This document shows positions 34,301-47,900 of a stretch of DNA of 64,000 bases, piece after piece. The translations under genes and the position numbers were made by a program. The notes beneath the pieces are model-generated. The model saw nothing but the letters and a program-made list of their open reading frames with translations. It was not told where the DNA came from and made no database searches. The first letter of the stretch is position 1. The number at the start of each line of letters is the position of its first letter. The stretch is from Monosporascus cannonballus (taxonomy: Eukaryota; Ascomycota; Sordariomycetes; Xylariales), in contig QJNS01000228.1 of the NCBI GenBank assembly GCA_004154925.1, positions 60,693 to 124,692 on the forward strand. Direction: 5' to 3'.

Positions 34301-36252
34301 AAGTTTAGTAATATAACGACGGCCTTCTAAAGAATCAAAAAACGAACAAATATAAATCCCGGAAAAATACCAAAAGGATTTAGTAAGAAACATATATGAA
34401 AATTAGTTATACGGATATCCAGGAATCCACAAAACCTTAAAACGGCTTTAACGTATATATTTCTTTTTTAAAATAAAAGTAATAGTACAGAAAATCAAAC
34501 AATAATGAGATATTTACGCAAAAGGAAAGATTCGACGATATAAGCCATACGGAAAACTATAGCCATTATCAATCGCAAAGCGACTATAATATTCAGTTAC
34601 ATTCCATTTTATTACAAAATTTCTTATATTAAAAAATTTAAATGCGGAAATACATTATAACAGTATATTCGTAATTATCAACGGATTTACGAAATCTTTT
34701 TATTTTTTATTATATTATAAAAATATAAATACCGAACGAATAGTATACATTTTTAAATACGTTTTTAATATATTCGGATTATTTATAGAAATTATTTTAA
34801 ATAAAGGATTAATATTTGTATTTAAATTTTAACACGGCCTAATAATATAAGTCGGCCTAAATTATAAATTGTTTAACGTATTTGAACCTTAAATAAATAA
34901 ACAAAGAAAACGAATAAACTAAAATTTAAAACCTTATTTACGATATTATATTAATTACGAACAAAATAATTAAGTTAAAAAGTTACCTATTATTTAATTA
35001 GCTTATAATACCAATTATCATACAAATATCAAAATAATATTTACGAATATAAACTTTAGATTTATTCCAAAAGTTTATAAAAAAGAACCCGACGATGGTC
35101 CAATTAATATTATGATAAATTTTATATTAAAACAATTATAATAACTATACCAAAAAATAAAACGAAAATTAAAATTCGTATGAAATTAAATAAACAAATA
35201 TTATAATTAAAAAAATTAAAAAACTTAATTTTCGAAAAAAGGGAAATGGTTTTTGTCGGTGTTAAAAATATTGAAATAAAACCACTTAATAAAAGATCTA
35301 ATTTCAAATATATCGGTCTATATAAAGTTTTTTAAAGAATCTTAAAAAATAATTATTAATTGGAATTTCCGTTAAAAGTTAAATTTTATTTAATATTTTA
35401 CGTTTTTGTATTCGAATTAATAACGAATACAATTAAAGTATATATGGTATAAAACGATATGGAAATAAAGGACCAACAAATATACGAAGTAAAGAAAATC
35501 TTCGATAAACGAAAATAAAACGGATTTACCTAATATTTAATCAAATAAAAAAAGCACCCCGATTCCGAAAATACCTGGGAACTCGCTAAAAACCTTATGG
35601 GCGCCCAGCGCTTATTAAAAAGCTTTTACCAATAATAACGGATATATCTTAATTAACAGTTAACCAGTTAATAGCCGGGATATCGGGCCAATCGGCCGCG
35701 GCCTACGTTAACGTAGCAGCCGTATTAACAGCCTTTAACTATTTCTACTTTTTTTCGAAATGGTCGAATTCTTCCATAGCCTTTACGCCTTTAATACCGC
35801 AATAAAATATTTCGATACCATAACGACGAAACAGCCGTTTCTATTTTTACCAACGATTTAATTTGTTAACAGCCGTGCCTAACGCTTCGTAAGCCTGTTC
35901 TTTTTTACGTTTTAAACAATCCTTTTCATCCAAAAGGTTTTGATATTTAATTTTTAAAGAACAAAAAATATTATAAGGACTACTATAATAAAAATAATAC
36001 GTACATTTTAAAAAACCCCGAATAACCTTATATTTTGTACTTCTTTTTTTCATAACGAAAGTAAAACGGCATCTTAAAACTAAAATTATTTAATGCGTTC
36101 TAAAAAATAAAAATATTAACGCGCTTAAAAAAACAGATTTTTCTACGTAATTCGAGATAACGAAAAGTAAAAAAAAAAAAAAGTTACGTATTAAAAATAA
36201 CAAACGAATAATTTGATCTTTAAGGACAAAAATTCTGGAAATGGGGAGATCG
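31314..36252 (+). pseudogene. pol remnant of the middle Gypsy, best preserved copy
   Basis: Order: a conserved spacer beginning MPYIVD (31511), protease region (about 32450-32600), reverse transcriptase with VVYVFDDILIF intact at about 33379-33411 (catalytic codons 33394-33399), RNase H (about 33830-34080), integrase (about 34400-35050), chromodomain (35555-35635). Stops interrupt all parts, so it is inactive. The C-terminal chromodomain identifies the family as a chromovirus. In living elements this domain binds methylated histone H3 and targets integration to heterochromatin. Confidence 0.85.
35555..35635 (+). pseudogene. Chromodomain C-terminal half, intact frame to its stop codon
   Basis: The frame reads HPDSENTWELAKNL followed by GAQRLLKSFYQ and TAA. 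This is the conserved second half of a chromodomain, with the aromatic W in the expected place. It ends pol of the middle Gypsy. It is the clearest protein signature among the retroelements here. Confidence 0.9.
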
Positions 36253-36649
36253 TATTATAACCTAACGGTTTTAGCTTTTTCGCAAACTGTCGGAGCTACG
36301 AAAAAACAAAGTTCCGACTACCGCCAAAAAGTTACGTAACCGGCTTAAAGGTCTTAAGGTGCCAAGCACCTTAAGCCTCTTAAGCCGGCAAAAGGGCTTA
36401 AAGGGCTTAATAGGCTTAAGGGTTTAAACCGCTTAAGCACCTGAAGCCAGAACAAAAATATATGCGCTTATTATTTTCATAGTTTAAATAGCTTTAGTTT
36501 ATAATAACAATTCGTTACCTAGGGTACCATTAATATTACGAAACGTAATACGTTACTGTATTTATTGTTGAGATTCTTATGATATTTTTGTTAACATAAA
36601 CCCGTACGACTAAAGTTTAATAATTGGTTAAACCCCCTAGCTCGTCACA
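36253..36649 (+). repeat. 3' LTR of the middle Gypsy (397 bp)
   Basis: Begins tattataacctaacgg, the mutated form of the 5' LTR start, and ends ctcgtcaca, the less mutated form of the 5' LTR end. Differences from the 5' LTR are mostly C/T and G/A. Confidence 0.92.
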
Positions 36650-36654
36650 TATTC

Positions 36655-39600
36655 GTCAAAAGTTATTAATAGTATTTCGTCGCTTAAACGAAGCATTATT
36701 CCGTTTGGAACGTTTTCGCATTTAACAAATTTTACTTCGCAAAAAGAATATAAAAATAGTTAACCGGGATCTTTAATCCCTGGGTAAATTAAAAAAACAA
36801 AGAAAGGCCGACCGTTTAAATGCGGAATGCAAACGCTTAAAAACTAAGTTTCGTACCGTACTTCCCGAATAATCTTATTCTTTAATCTCTTTCGTAAACG
36901 TAAACTGAGATGTTATATTAAACGGCATTATTAATAAAACTTTTTTAATAAGCATTAAATTCCAATAAGACTCTTAATAGGTTTTCAGGTATTTTCGAAA
37001 TCTGGATACTTTTTTTATTTAATTATGTACTAAATAAATCCGTCTTATTTTTTTATATGTAATATTTTTTCCACTTCGTATAATTATTCGTCGTTTACCT
37101 CCATATCGTTCTATACTATTTGTAGTCTAATTATATCTGCTGTTAATTCGCATAAGAAAACGTAAAAAATTGGATAAAGTTTAATTTTGAGTAAAAGTTC
37201 CAATTAATAATTATTTTTAAGACCTTTCTGGTGATTTTATATGGATCGATATACTTAAAATCGAATTTTTTACTAGGTCGTTTTATTTAAATGTTTTTGG
37301 TGAGGAAGAAAACTATTTTTCCCTTACCGAAAATTGGTCACTTTAACTTTTTCTAATTATAATGCTTGCGTATTTAATTTCGTACGAATTTTAATTCGGT
37401 TTTTATTTTTTGTTCTAATTATAGTAATTATCCCGACATAAGGATTATTTTAATATTGATTGGACCGTTATCGCGTATTTCTCTGTACACTTTTGAAATA
37501 ATCTCGAAATTTACGTTCGCAAATATTATCTTAATACTTTCGTAATAGCTGGTCTTTTAAGCAAGTTATACGATGAACAATTTCGTGGCCTAGTTATCCT
37601 GTTCGTAATTAATATAATACCGTAAATAAGTTTCTAAAACTTGGTGTATTCGTTTTATTTATTTATTTAGTTATAGTTTGAACAAATTAAGTAACTTATG
37701 TTTGAAGCCGATTTATATTATAAGGCCGTATTAAAACTCCAATACAAATACTAATTCTTTATTTAAATTAAATCTTATTAGTAATCCGTATATGTTAAAA
37801 ATATGTTTAAAAATATATGTTATTTATTCGGCGTTTATATTCTTATAATATAATAGAAAATTAAAAGAATTTGTAAATCGATCGACTATAACGAAAATGC
37901 TGTCGTAATGTATTTCTGTAACTGAATTTTCTGTTAAAAAAAGTTTAATAATAAAGTCGAATATAACTAAATACCATAGTCGCTTTGCGACTGATAATAA
38001 CTATAATTTTCCGTATGGCTAATATCGTCGAACCTTTGTTTTAGCATAAATATCGTATTATTATATAATTTTTTATATCGTTATTTTTATCTTAAGAAAA
38101 ATATATATACGTTAAAGCCGTTTTAAGGTTTCGTAAATTCCTGGATATTTATGTAACTAATGTTCGTATATATTTCGTACTAAATCCTTTTGGTACTTTT
38201 TCTAGAACTTGTATTTTATCTCTTTTTTGGTTTGCTAGAAGACCGTCGTTATATTGCTAGATTTTATGATATATGTTGCTACGTACTATTCGAATTATCG
38301 CCACCTATCGAAGCCGTAAATATTCTTTTATAATAATATCAAAAATAATATAGTTAATTTAAACCAACTTTTCTTCGAAATCTGGTCGTTTGTTTAAAAT
38401 ATTCGCTTTATCGTATTTCAAGTTCTTTTTGTAAATATTAACGAAGTCGAAATTCGCCAATTTTTTCGCGTAACGAAGTTATCGTCCTATTGGTTCTTTG
38501 GTCGAATAAATCGAATGAAATTTTAATAATCCGTATAAACCTTAACCTAGTACAAACTTCTCTTTACGAAATGCTTAAATTCCCGGAAAACCATAATAAT
38601 AGCCATAAATTCCTCATTTAGAATACCGTGATTAAATTCAGCTTTTCTTAATTTATATAAAAAGAATATAATAAAATATAATATATTTTAATTATTTCGC
38701 TATCCGATTATTACGCTTAACGCGTAATCCAAAATATCGGTTTTTAACTTAAGAAAATAAGTTAAATCGTATATAATTAACATCAGTCCGCTAATAATCG
38801 CATCCTTAATATCTTAAAACGCTTTTTCTATTTCGAGCGTCTATATAAACTTTTTTTCGTAAAATTAATTAAAGGTATAATTATCTTATTAAAGTTTCGA
38901 ATAAACTTTCTATATTACTTGGAAATTACAAAATATTTATACTTTCTTAACCGTAATTGACGTTTATTATTCTATAATTAAAGCGATTTTCTTTAAATCT
39001 ATCTTAATATATTTTGAAGTAATAATATCTCCTAAATATTGCACTTCTTATACGTAAAACTAATTCATATTTGCGTTAACAAATAACCTTAAGTTTTATA
39101 AAGCTTAAAAAACTTTATAAACCTATTTTCTATATATTTCTTCCGTTTTTAAGAAAATGAAAATATCGTTAAGATAGCAAACGACAAAAACACCAAGATA
39201 TTTTCGTAACACATAATTAATTATTCGCTAGAAAATTGCTAGTAAGTTCATAAATCCTATTAATATAACCAAGTATTTAAATATTCCTTATTTCGTTCTG
39301 AAAGATATTTTTTATGCGTTTTTATTTTAATCTGAATAAAATTATATCTATCTTTAAAATAGAATATTATAAATTATTTACTTCCGTAAAATCGGTTTTT
39401 AATTTTTATAAATAAGGATAATAAATTCGATTTTTAAGAATAATATCGTTTAGTTATCAATAATTAATTATAAGTTATAACTTTCCGTTTTTTTAGTACG
39501 AAAAATATTTGATAATCTGCTAATTATTTCGAAAATCGAATTTATTTTTTTTGTAACCGATTTTTCAGATATTCTTTAAAAGCGCGTAATCTGTTTCCGT

Positions 39601-42354
39601 TAATGTTATAAATAAGGTAAAACTTTGTCGAAAGTCTTTCCTTAAGTATTATCTTATTATTTTATTCGTTATATTTTAATATCTTTATATTGAGTTTTTT
39701 GCTGAAGATTTGCTTATATTAACAATATTACGATAATATATTAGTTAACCCTTTGAACCTTTAACTCTGTTCGTTTAAATTATTAGTTAGTTCCGTTAAT
39801 TTCGCTTTAATAATACCATTAACACGTTATATTTTTAATGCCTATTTCTTTTCTTATATCATCTCCTTTTACGTAATAAGGTTTTTATCGTATCCGTATA
39901 TCTATATTTGTCGTTATTTTCGATCTAATATTAAGAATTTAAGTTTTTCTTTTTTATCCGTTAATAAGGTATAAGGCGATCCTTATTTAACTAATGACTT
40001 TATTAATTAAAATTCCGTATTACCGTATCTATAATAATCTTAAGATTATATTATAATTTCGAAAAAAACAATATCGAAATTAATTATTTGGTATCGTTTT
40101 TGGAGAAAAATTTCGAAATAATTAATTTCGCGTATAATATTTCAGTTATTATAAGCGAATATCTAACCTTCGATATTCGTTATTATATAAGGTTTTAACT
40201 TATATTTCTATAAAAATCTAAATTTATTAAATATATTTGGTACAATATAATTTCTGTTTAAAACTCTGTAATTTACCATTACGATATACTAATACGTTCC
40301 AATTCGTATATCCAAAGTAATACGGTTATTAACAGTTTCTATCGTCGCGTTTAAAGCCTTTTTTGGAAATTCTTTTAATTCCTCTGGGTTTTATTATTTT
40401 ACAGCTTTTTTATATATGCCCTTTTTATTTTATTTTTTTTTCAAATTCGTTAAACCTTATTTATATTTTTATATATAACGCGTTACGTTATTATATTTAT
40501 CGTTATTTTCAGTATACTGTTCTTCTACCCGTATTAGATATTTTTAATTTTGCTCTAACTCTGTTTTCTATTAGATAAATTGTTATTTTATGTTTTTGAC
40601 TGTATTTTATTATACGTTATATTAATTATTGTTCCAGAATTTGCTTTTAAATTAACGTATTTCTTTTAATAACCTTTTTTTAGAATTTGTAATATATATC
40701 AATTAAATATATAAATCTGTAATAACCCTTTAGTAATACTTTTCCTTTGTTTGATAAATTAATTTTTTTTTCGTTTGGTAAATATATTATTCGTAATAAC
40801 ATAAACGCTTTTTTTACAAGCATTATCTTTTTAGGCCAGCTTTGTATTTTGGCCAGCTGGTAAATATCTTTTGAGGTTATAGACCGAAAATGTCGATATT
40901 ATTATTTATTGTTTTTATTATTCTCGGTTCAATTCGAAAAATCAAATTTTCATAATATATGCGGGTAATGTTTTCGTAAATGTACTGTTTTCATTTTTCG
41001 TAATCAGCATATTCTCGTCGTCGACAATATATAATATGCATTTTGCCGTATCGATTAGAAGTTCCGGACTAGACTTTTTCTATCTAATCCTAATATTCGC
41101 GTAATTATCCTTATAATGCTTTTTATTATATTTGCAACATTTATTAGGCCAGCCTTTTAGCTTTGCGCATTTTCTATTAGACCTTTCGCTATAAAGGGCT
41201 TAATACGTACTTAGACCGAATTATATTAATAGATTTATTTTCGTTCTTTTAATTTCTTTGGATTCTTTTTCGAATACGGGTTTCTAATTATTCTAATAGA
41301 ATTTCTTAGATTTTTTGTATTATATTGCCTTATATCCTATTTTGATATAATTAAAGCATTGAATTTGGCTCCTACTTTTCTTATAAATAGCTTTTAGTTT
41401 TATGGGTTCTGGTTCTGTATCGTAAAAAATGTTATCGCGTAGAAAAATACTTATATTAGCCGTATGTCGGGATTTGTTATTATTTTTTCTCTTATACCTT
41501 TAATACGCTAGGTATATTATCGATCGTCGATGGTAATTATTATAACGATATAATCTGATAAATAATTAAACCGGTTAAATTTATAAAACCTTTTTTATAA
41601 TTTTTAAACCGTTAAAAAAACTTAATTATTAATATTTCTTATCCCTAATTTAGCTTACATGTTAACTGAACGAACGTATTGCCGTAATTAAATATTAGTT
41701 CATTTTGTCGTAATTATTAAATCTATATTTTAATTTTCATTTTTTCGTTTATTACTTCGAAAGCTTTCGTTAATATTTATTTAAACTACTCCTAATCGTT
41801 ATATATTCGCATTATTTCCGTATTTTGTTTTTCGATTAATAAAATAACGTATTTTTTAACAACGGACTTAAATTAAATAACCGCATTTCTGGTAAATTGT
41901 CCGATTACTAATTGAATTCGTATAATAGACGTCACTAATCGAATAGAAAAATACCTACAGTATATTGGACATTACGTTAAAAATAATTATAACTTAGTCG
42001 AACTTTTATCGAAAAGTTTTAATTTAAGGAATTTAAGAACTTTTTATAGTTTTTTGATAAGGTTTAACTAAATAATATAGTTTGCTTAAAAAGAATTTTC
42101 GTAAATAGCTTGAAAGAAAATCTTAAAATTATTATTATTCTTTTTAAGCTAAAGAATACGTTTGTTTATAGTATCTAGGTGTAGGAGAACCTTTTTGCGA
42201 AAAAGACAAAGCTGCTCTTTTCTTTTCGGATTTTATTCCGGTATTCAGATTATTAGGAACCTGGTACATCAGCTGTTTGAGCTGGTTGCTAATAAATATA
42301 ATGTCGACAATATTGCTCAAATCTAACGGTATTATTAAACAAAAACTTACAACG
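36655..42354 (-). pseudogene. gag-pol remnant of the outer Gypsy
   Basis: On the minus strand, from right to left: gag next to the 5' LTR, the conserved spacer around 40800-41050, reverse transcriptase, integrase, and a degraded chromodomain at about 36930-37020 (reading KKYPDFENT then a stop). The RT motif at 39165-39170 has changed from DD to ND, consistent with RIP. The last about 360 bp of this internal region lie on the far side of the nested insertion, at 22676-23036. It is not functional. Confidence 0.8.
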
Positions 42355-42792
42355 TATAACGGCTAAGTGGTTTAACTAATTATTAAACCTTAATTATACG
42401 CGTTTATATTAATAGAAATATTATACAACTTTAAAATAATAAAATAACTTAATTACGTTTCGTAAGATCCAAGGCACAAAAATAAGATTGCAAACGAATG
42501 GTATTAATAAATATTGCAAATTAAAACTATCTAAATTATGGAGATAATAAACGTATATATTTTCGTATGGATCTCGTTAAATCTTTTAGATTATTCCGGA
42601 TTCATATCGGATAATTGTATAGATCTCGTTAAATCCTTTGGATCACTCCTTATCTATACCGGATAATTGCATAGATCTCGTTAGATCTTTTAGATCATTC
42701 CGGATCCACGTCACGTGGTTTCGACCCACTTGGATCTTATTTTGATCACTAAGTGACCGTTTCCGAAACTCTCCTTTGGTTGGGTTATAACA
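42355..42792 (-). repeat. 5' LTR of the outer Gypsy (438 bp)
   Basis: Starts tataacggct and ends ggttataaca. It carries three copies of the 52-bp unit (starting at 42568, 42620 and 42672), one more than its partner. The length difference between the two LTRs is exactly 52 bp. It is clearly more mutated than the partner at its start. Confidence 0.9.
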
Positions 42793-42797
42793 TTAAT

Positions 42798-43516
42798 ATA
42801 TATGAAAACTTTCTTAACTCCGAAAAACAATCCAGATTTATATTATATTGATTTCTTTAAATCCTTAAATTTATCCGGATTTATCTTACGTAATCTTGCT
42901 TAATATCGAAACTCTTAAAGGTTTATTTCAATCGTATTTTTAAGTTTATCACGTATTAGTTCGTAATACGATATTTCTTTTTTAGGATTTTCGTTTTAAA
43001 AATTTGTAATATTTGGTAAGTATTGTTCCTTTTTCTCTTTCTTTTAACGTATTTATTATATCAAAAAGGATTTTCAAGTATCGTAAATATTTTGATTATA
43101 AAATAATGTTGAAGTTTATTCTTTATTATTTAAAGTTTAAGTTTCGAAATTATGCTTTAATCAACAAAACTTCGTTATAACAAATGTATTACATTAAAAG
43201 ACGTAATTCGTTATAAGAATTATGTTCTTAAGAATTATAACAGATTAGATATTCCGATTAACCCTTTACGTAACTTTATAAAGATATTAAGAATTGCGTG
43301 AAATCTGTAATAGATGCCGAAATAGTTGTATAAAGTGACGTAAGAATGGTAGCAAGGTTTTACTTATTAAAATAAGCAATTATACGATACGTATAATATT
43401 TAAATGTAATGATTTTATTATTTTTATTTGAAAATTTGAAGAAACTTTTCGTTACTTATAGTTAAAAACCCGGTTACTATAACCGTCATCGTAAAATACT
43501 TAATGAATACGCTATT
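42798..43516 (-). repeat. Probable right part of the oldest LTR and its 3' internal sequence
   Basis: 42798 to about 42970 contains words like 'aaatccttaaatttatccgg' and 'cttacgtaatc' that match the U3 of related LTRs, and it would complete the LTR begun at 21862. The next 540 bp resemble, more weakly, the 3' internal end seen at 22676-23036. No frame is present. Confidence 0.45.
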
Positions 43517-43934
43517 TGTTATAATTTAACGAGCTTGGCTGCGACAAGAACGGTCGGACCCTTTTGGGGTATAATGTCAAACCGGATTAAGGATTACGTT
43601 ACTAACTTAAGAAAACTTAGCATAACTTATTAATTCAAAAGGTTTAAGTTCGTCAAGATTAAGAATAGCTTAAAAAAGCTTAAAAAAACTTAATAAATAA
43701 ACTAAGTTTAAACTGGAACGAATAGATTAAGTTACAAATAAAGTATAAACGTTCGTTATTTCCATAATTTAAATAATAACAATTTGCAATAATATTTTGT
43801 TATTTAAAATGCTTTTATTGCTACTAAATTTAATTAATTATTTGATATATTATCTAAACATTTACCATATATTTATTGACATAAATCCGTATAACTTAAA
43901 TTTAATAATTCGTTAAACTTTTAATTACTATATA
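43517..43934 (+). repeat. Gypsy LTR, 5' LTR of a plus-strand element
   Basis: Starts TGTTATAATTTAACGAGC and has the family core before the R region; about 418 bp. U3 resembles that of 9435 and 58738. ctatt (43512-43516) is the expected left target duplication; its partner was not found. Confidence 0.75.
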
Positions 43935-44804
43935 TTATAATCCGTTATTTCATAGTATCGGCAAACGTTAAGTAATAATATCTCAATTATAGATACTAAC
44001 TAATATCTAATATACGAAATTTGGAGAAAAATATAAGTTTAAACAAAAAGAAAAAGTAACTCGATTTAACTAAAAACACTGGTTTTCGATAATGAAATTT
44101 TCTGAAACTGTGTTTACTTTATTTTAAAAAAGAAAATATTAATTTTACCGGATTAATTTAAGCGGCATACGAAAAATTTAAAAATAAAGACAAAACTTCG
44201 GAAGCGAGAAAAATTCTTACAGCAAACCAAATTATTTAATTAAACTTTACTAAAAGAATTAATAGAAATTTTGAAACTTTTTAAATATAACTTATTTAAT
44301 AACATTTCTACGATATTACATATATTTCTAATATGATATTAAATATATATCGGATATTTCCCTATTCGACTTACAGTACCTATTTTATTAATAAATAACG
44401 AAAGTGTTAAAATAATATAAATATATAACGATTACGAATAAATGAAACAAGCATGATTAAAGGTTGTCAAAAAGATTAAACGAAAAGATAAAAATTAAAT
44501 ATAGATTTAGTAATGGCGATAAAAAGGATTAATACTTCATTACGGTATTATGTTCGTCCGATTAGTTTTAAAGCTGAATTAAAGACAAATAGCATTAAGA
44601 GTCAGGAATTTCGACGGCCTAAAAAAGAAATTTAGAAACGTTTTTTGAGATAAATTAACCCGAATCTTTGTTAAATTATATCGTTATATTATTTAAAATC
44701 GATAAAGAATAATATACCTGATATATTAAAACCTTTCAGTGTAAATACGATAATAAAATTTGATATATAACTAATATTAATATCTTTTAGTATAACATTA
44801 CCTT
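43935..44804 (+). pseudogene. gag remnant of the 43517 Gypsy, first part
   Basis: Leader and gag sequence parallel to 23434-24400 of the middle element. It is interrupted at the ACCTT target site by the complete element 44805-51711 and resumes at 51717. Confidence 0.7.
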
Positions 44805-44986
44805 TGTAATGGTGCTGTATGGAGCCCTATTATGGAGCACCGGACAAACGGAAGTACCAAGCAGCATTAGTGCAGCACCTTATATACGAACATATATAAC
44901 TGTATTTTCATTTTCCTTTTTTTTTAGCTAAAAAATAAACCTTTATTGGTAATTGATTACAAACCGCTTAGGTAAAACCTTTTACA
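44805..44986 (+). repeat. 5' LTR of the second Gypsy family
   Basis: 182 bp, TGTAATGGTGCTGTATGG to TTTTACA. It differs from the 3' LTR by a six-base indel in a T-rich tract and scattered C/T and G/A changes. Confidence 0.92.
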
Positions 44987-47900
44987 TATTTTTTAGCTTA
45001 TTATTTAACAAAATAAAAAACGCTCGAAATTAAATATCAGGATTTTCGAACGCTTTTTACGGGGCTTAGCAAAGGGCTTTTATCGACGCTAAGTTATAAA
45101 GAGTATTTAGCGTTATGACGGAAACCTTAATAAGCTTGATAACGGTTATAAAGTAAGGCATAAATTACCAACTTAAAAAAAGTAAAAAAAAAAGTAGCCA
45201 AATTTCGTAAGCATATAAAAATGCAATATAAGGCAAATAAAGAATTAATATAAATGGCCGAACAACTTAAAAATAACTTAATAATTTAGTAAAAATTTAT
45301 TATTTAATTAAAAATTTAAAATATAATAACCGCTATAAATATTAATTTTTTTCGACTTAGTAATAGTCGAAAACGTAATTAAGTTATTCCGCAAAAATAG
45401 TTCGAACGACCGAATTAATAATAAAAGCTAAACGAAAACCGTCATTTTAGCCGGAAAGGTTCGACAGAATGAAAAAGAAATTTTTCAGATAATATGTATC
45501 CATAATTTATAAGTTCGAAATAAGCGATATTTTCATAAAAGAAATTTATAAGTAATTTTACGTTATAAAAGAAAAGTTCGAAATTAATATATAACGTAGG
45601 GTTATTATTTATTATATTACCGGAACCCTAAATAATATTTATAACCCCGTTATTTTTTTAGGTATTATACGAATAATATAATAATCGGCATAAAAAGAAA
45701 AAAATGATTAAATGTTTTCGGAATTTCAAATAAGCCGATAATACGAAAATTTCGTTATTTTATTCTCTGTTTAAAAAAACGTTAATAAATACGAAAGGGA
45801 TTATTTGATTAATAGAAGCGAAATTTACGTTTATAAAAAAGGTATTACATAAGAAATTTACTTAAATTTTAATTTTAATAAATCTTTTTAAAAGTTATAA
45901 CGTATAAGTAAATAAGGTAATAGAAATAGTTAAATGTCTTAAATGAATAATGCGGTAAAAAGAAACGAATAATTTTTTAATAATTTAATCGGGCGGTGAT
46001 AACTAAGTAAGATATAACCTAGATAATAATAGAAGTATAATAAATATTTCGGCAGTAAAACGGTAAAAACAGAGATTTTAAACCTTATTTTTAACGCCGA
46101 AATAATACGTACGATAAGTAATTTAACAGAAACGAAACATTCGTAAAATAAAGGGCCTTTATTTGCATTACAGGCGGTTTAATTATAAGGCAAACCTTTA
46201 TACGTTTTCACTAACAAAAAAACCGCAAAAAGGGATTAATTCATTAAAAATATACGAAAACGAAAAATCGGAATTTGAAAACAAAAAAGGAAAAAAGTAA
46301 TTCCTGAATATCGGCGCGTTCGGAAGTAAAAGGCGACCGAGGTCGAAATAAAAATCCTAAAATATGGACAGTATTTGATTTATTATTAATATACGGATTA
46401 GTTAAAAAATTTATAGAAATTTTTATTAATTAAAGATATAAATATTTTGTTACAGTAAGCGAAATGTTCGTAAAATGTTTACAGTTGCTGCATATTTTAT
46501 TAAAATTATGCGGATTACAAAAATTTCGAAAAAATATTAATAATAATAAGAAAATATTAAAGAGATAAAATATATAAAAATAGATATTGACAGTTTTAAA
46601 GTCAGAATATTTATATATATTATTAATAGGTTTAATTATCCTTTAATTTTAGGAAAACCTTAAATAAAACATTATAAGGTTATATACGTAATATAAAAAC
46701 ACCTTTCAACGGTAAGCTTTAAAGTTATATAAGAATTTATAAAAAAAGATATAAGGTCTAAAAAAATAAGGTACGAATAGTTCATAAGGTAAAAAAATTT
46801 TAACTGCCTTTTTAGGGCAGAATTTAGGAAAATAAAAAAGATTAAAAGGATCAGATAAAAAGTTTAATTATTTTTAATTATTTTGCCAATATTAATAAGG
46901 CTTTAATATCTAAAAAAAATAAAGGTTAACACAAAATTTCTATTTAAATTAAAAACGTTTCGGAAGTTATTCAACAAAACAATAAGTAATACTTTATTTT
47001 CACCCCGCCCCGAAATAAATTAAATGAATTTATCACGTAAAGACGAAATAAGGAGGAAAATGCTAATATTATAGGGGTTTTTATATGGTATAATTAAGGA
47101 CGAACTGTTATTTTTAAAAAGAAAACCTTAACGGAGCTTTTGAATAAAAGGTATATTTGCGTAAGTAATTCGCCCGTAAAGGCTCCGGTTTTATTTATAA
47201 AGAAACCTAAAAAGAAATTACGTTTTTGTTGTATTATTAGGCGTTAAATATAATAACCCAAAAAGACCGTTACCTTTTATCATTTATTTCGGAAACTTTA
47301 ACGTTATTTTTTACGTTAAGTAATTTACGAAGGTAAATATTTAAATAACGTTTTATAAAATTAGGATTAAGGAAAAAATAATAAAAACGGTATTTCGAAT
47401 GCGTTTCGGTTTATACGAATAATTAGTAATACTCTTCGGCTTATATGGGATTTCCGCAACCTTTTAATCATATGTTAACGGGGTTTTAAAGGAATATTTT
47501 AACGTTTTTTATTAAGCATATATAAATAATATCCTTATTTTTTCCTCCGAATTTAAGGAGGATTATATGTAAAAAGTTAAAAGGGTTTTAAGCCGTTTCA
47601 AAAAAACGGATTTAAATCTAGATATTTTTAGGTGCGAATTCGCCGTAAAAACGATAAAATATTTTGGATTTATTATAAACGCCGGGAAGGGAATATAAAT
47701 GAACCACGAAAAACTGCTCGTAAGCAAAAAATAAGAAGTTTTTAAAATATTTAAAGGAATCTGAAGCTTTTTAAGGTTCGCAAATTTTTACCGCGATTTT
47801 ATAGCTTATTACGCGGATATATCGGTACCGTTAGTAATTTTAATCCGGAAAAGAATTTTATTCCGCTAGGGGAAAAAGAAAAAAGCCGCGTTTAAATGTT

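Larger units (their letters stand above)
23037..36649 (+). mobile_element. Middle Gypsy chromovirus of the nest
   Basis: LTRs at 23037-23433 and 36253-36649, each exactly 397 bp, in plus orientation. The target duplication is CATTC (23032-23036) on the left and TATTC (36650-36654) on the right, one C-to-T change. It inserted into the outer element and was itself split by the inner element at 24593-31308. Its own length is about 6.9 kb. Confidence 0.92.
22290..42792 (-). mobile_element. Outer Gypsy chromovirus of a three-level nest
   Basis: LTRs at 22290-22675 and 42355-42792, both in minus orientation. The perfect target duplication TTAAT (22285-22289 and 42793-42797) proves these are the two ends of one insertion. 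Its own sequence is about 6.9 kb; the remainder is a later plus-strand element (23037-36649). The broken internal sequence reads continuously across that insertion when compared with the inner element at 25330-25430. Confidence 0.92.
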
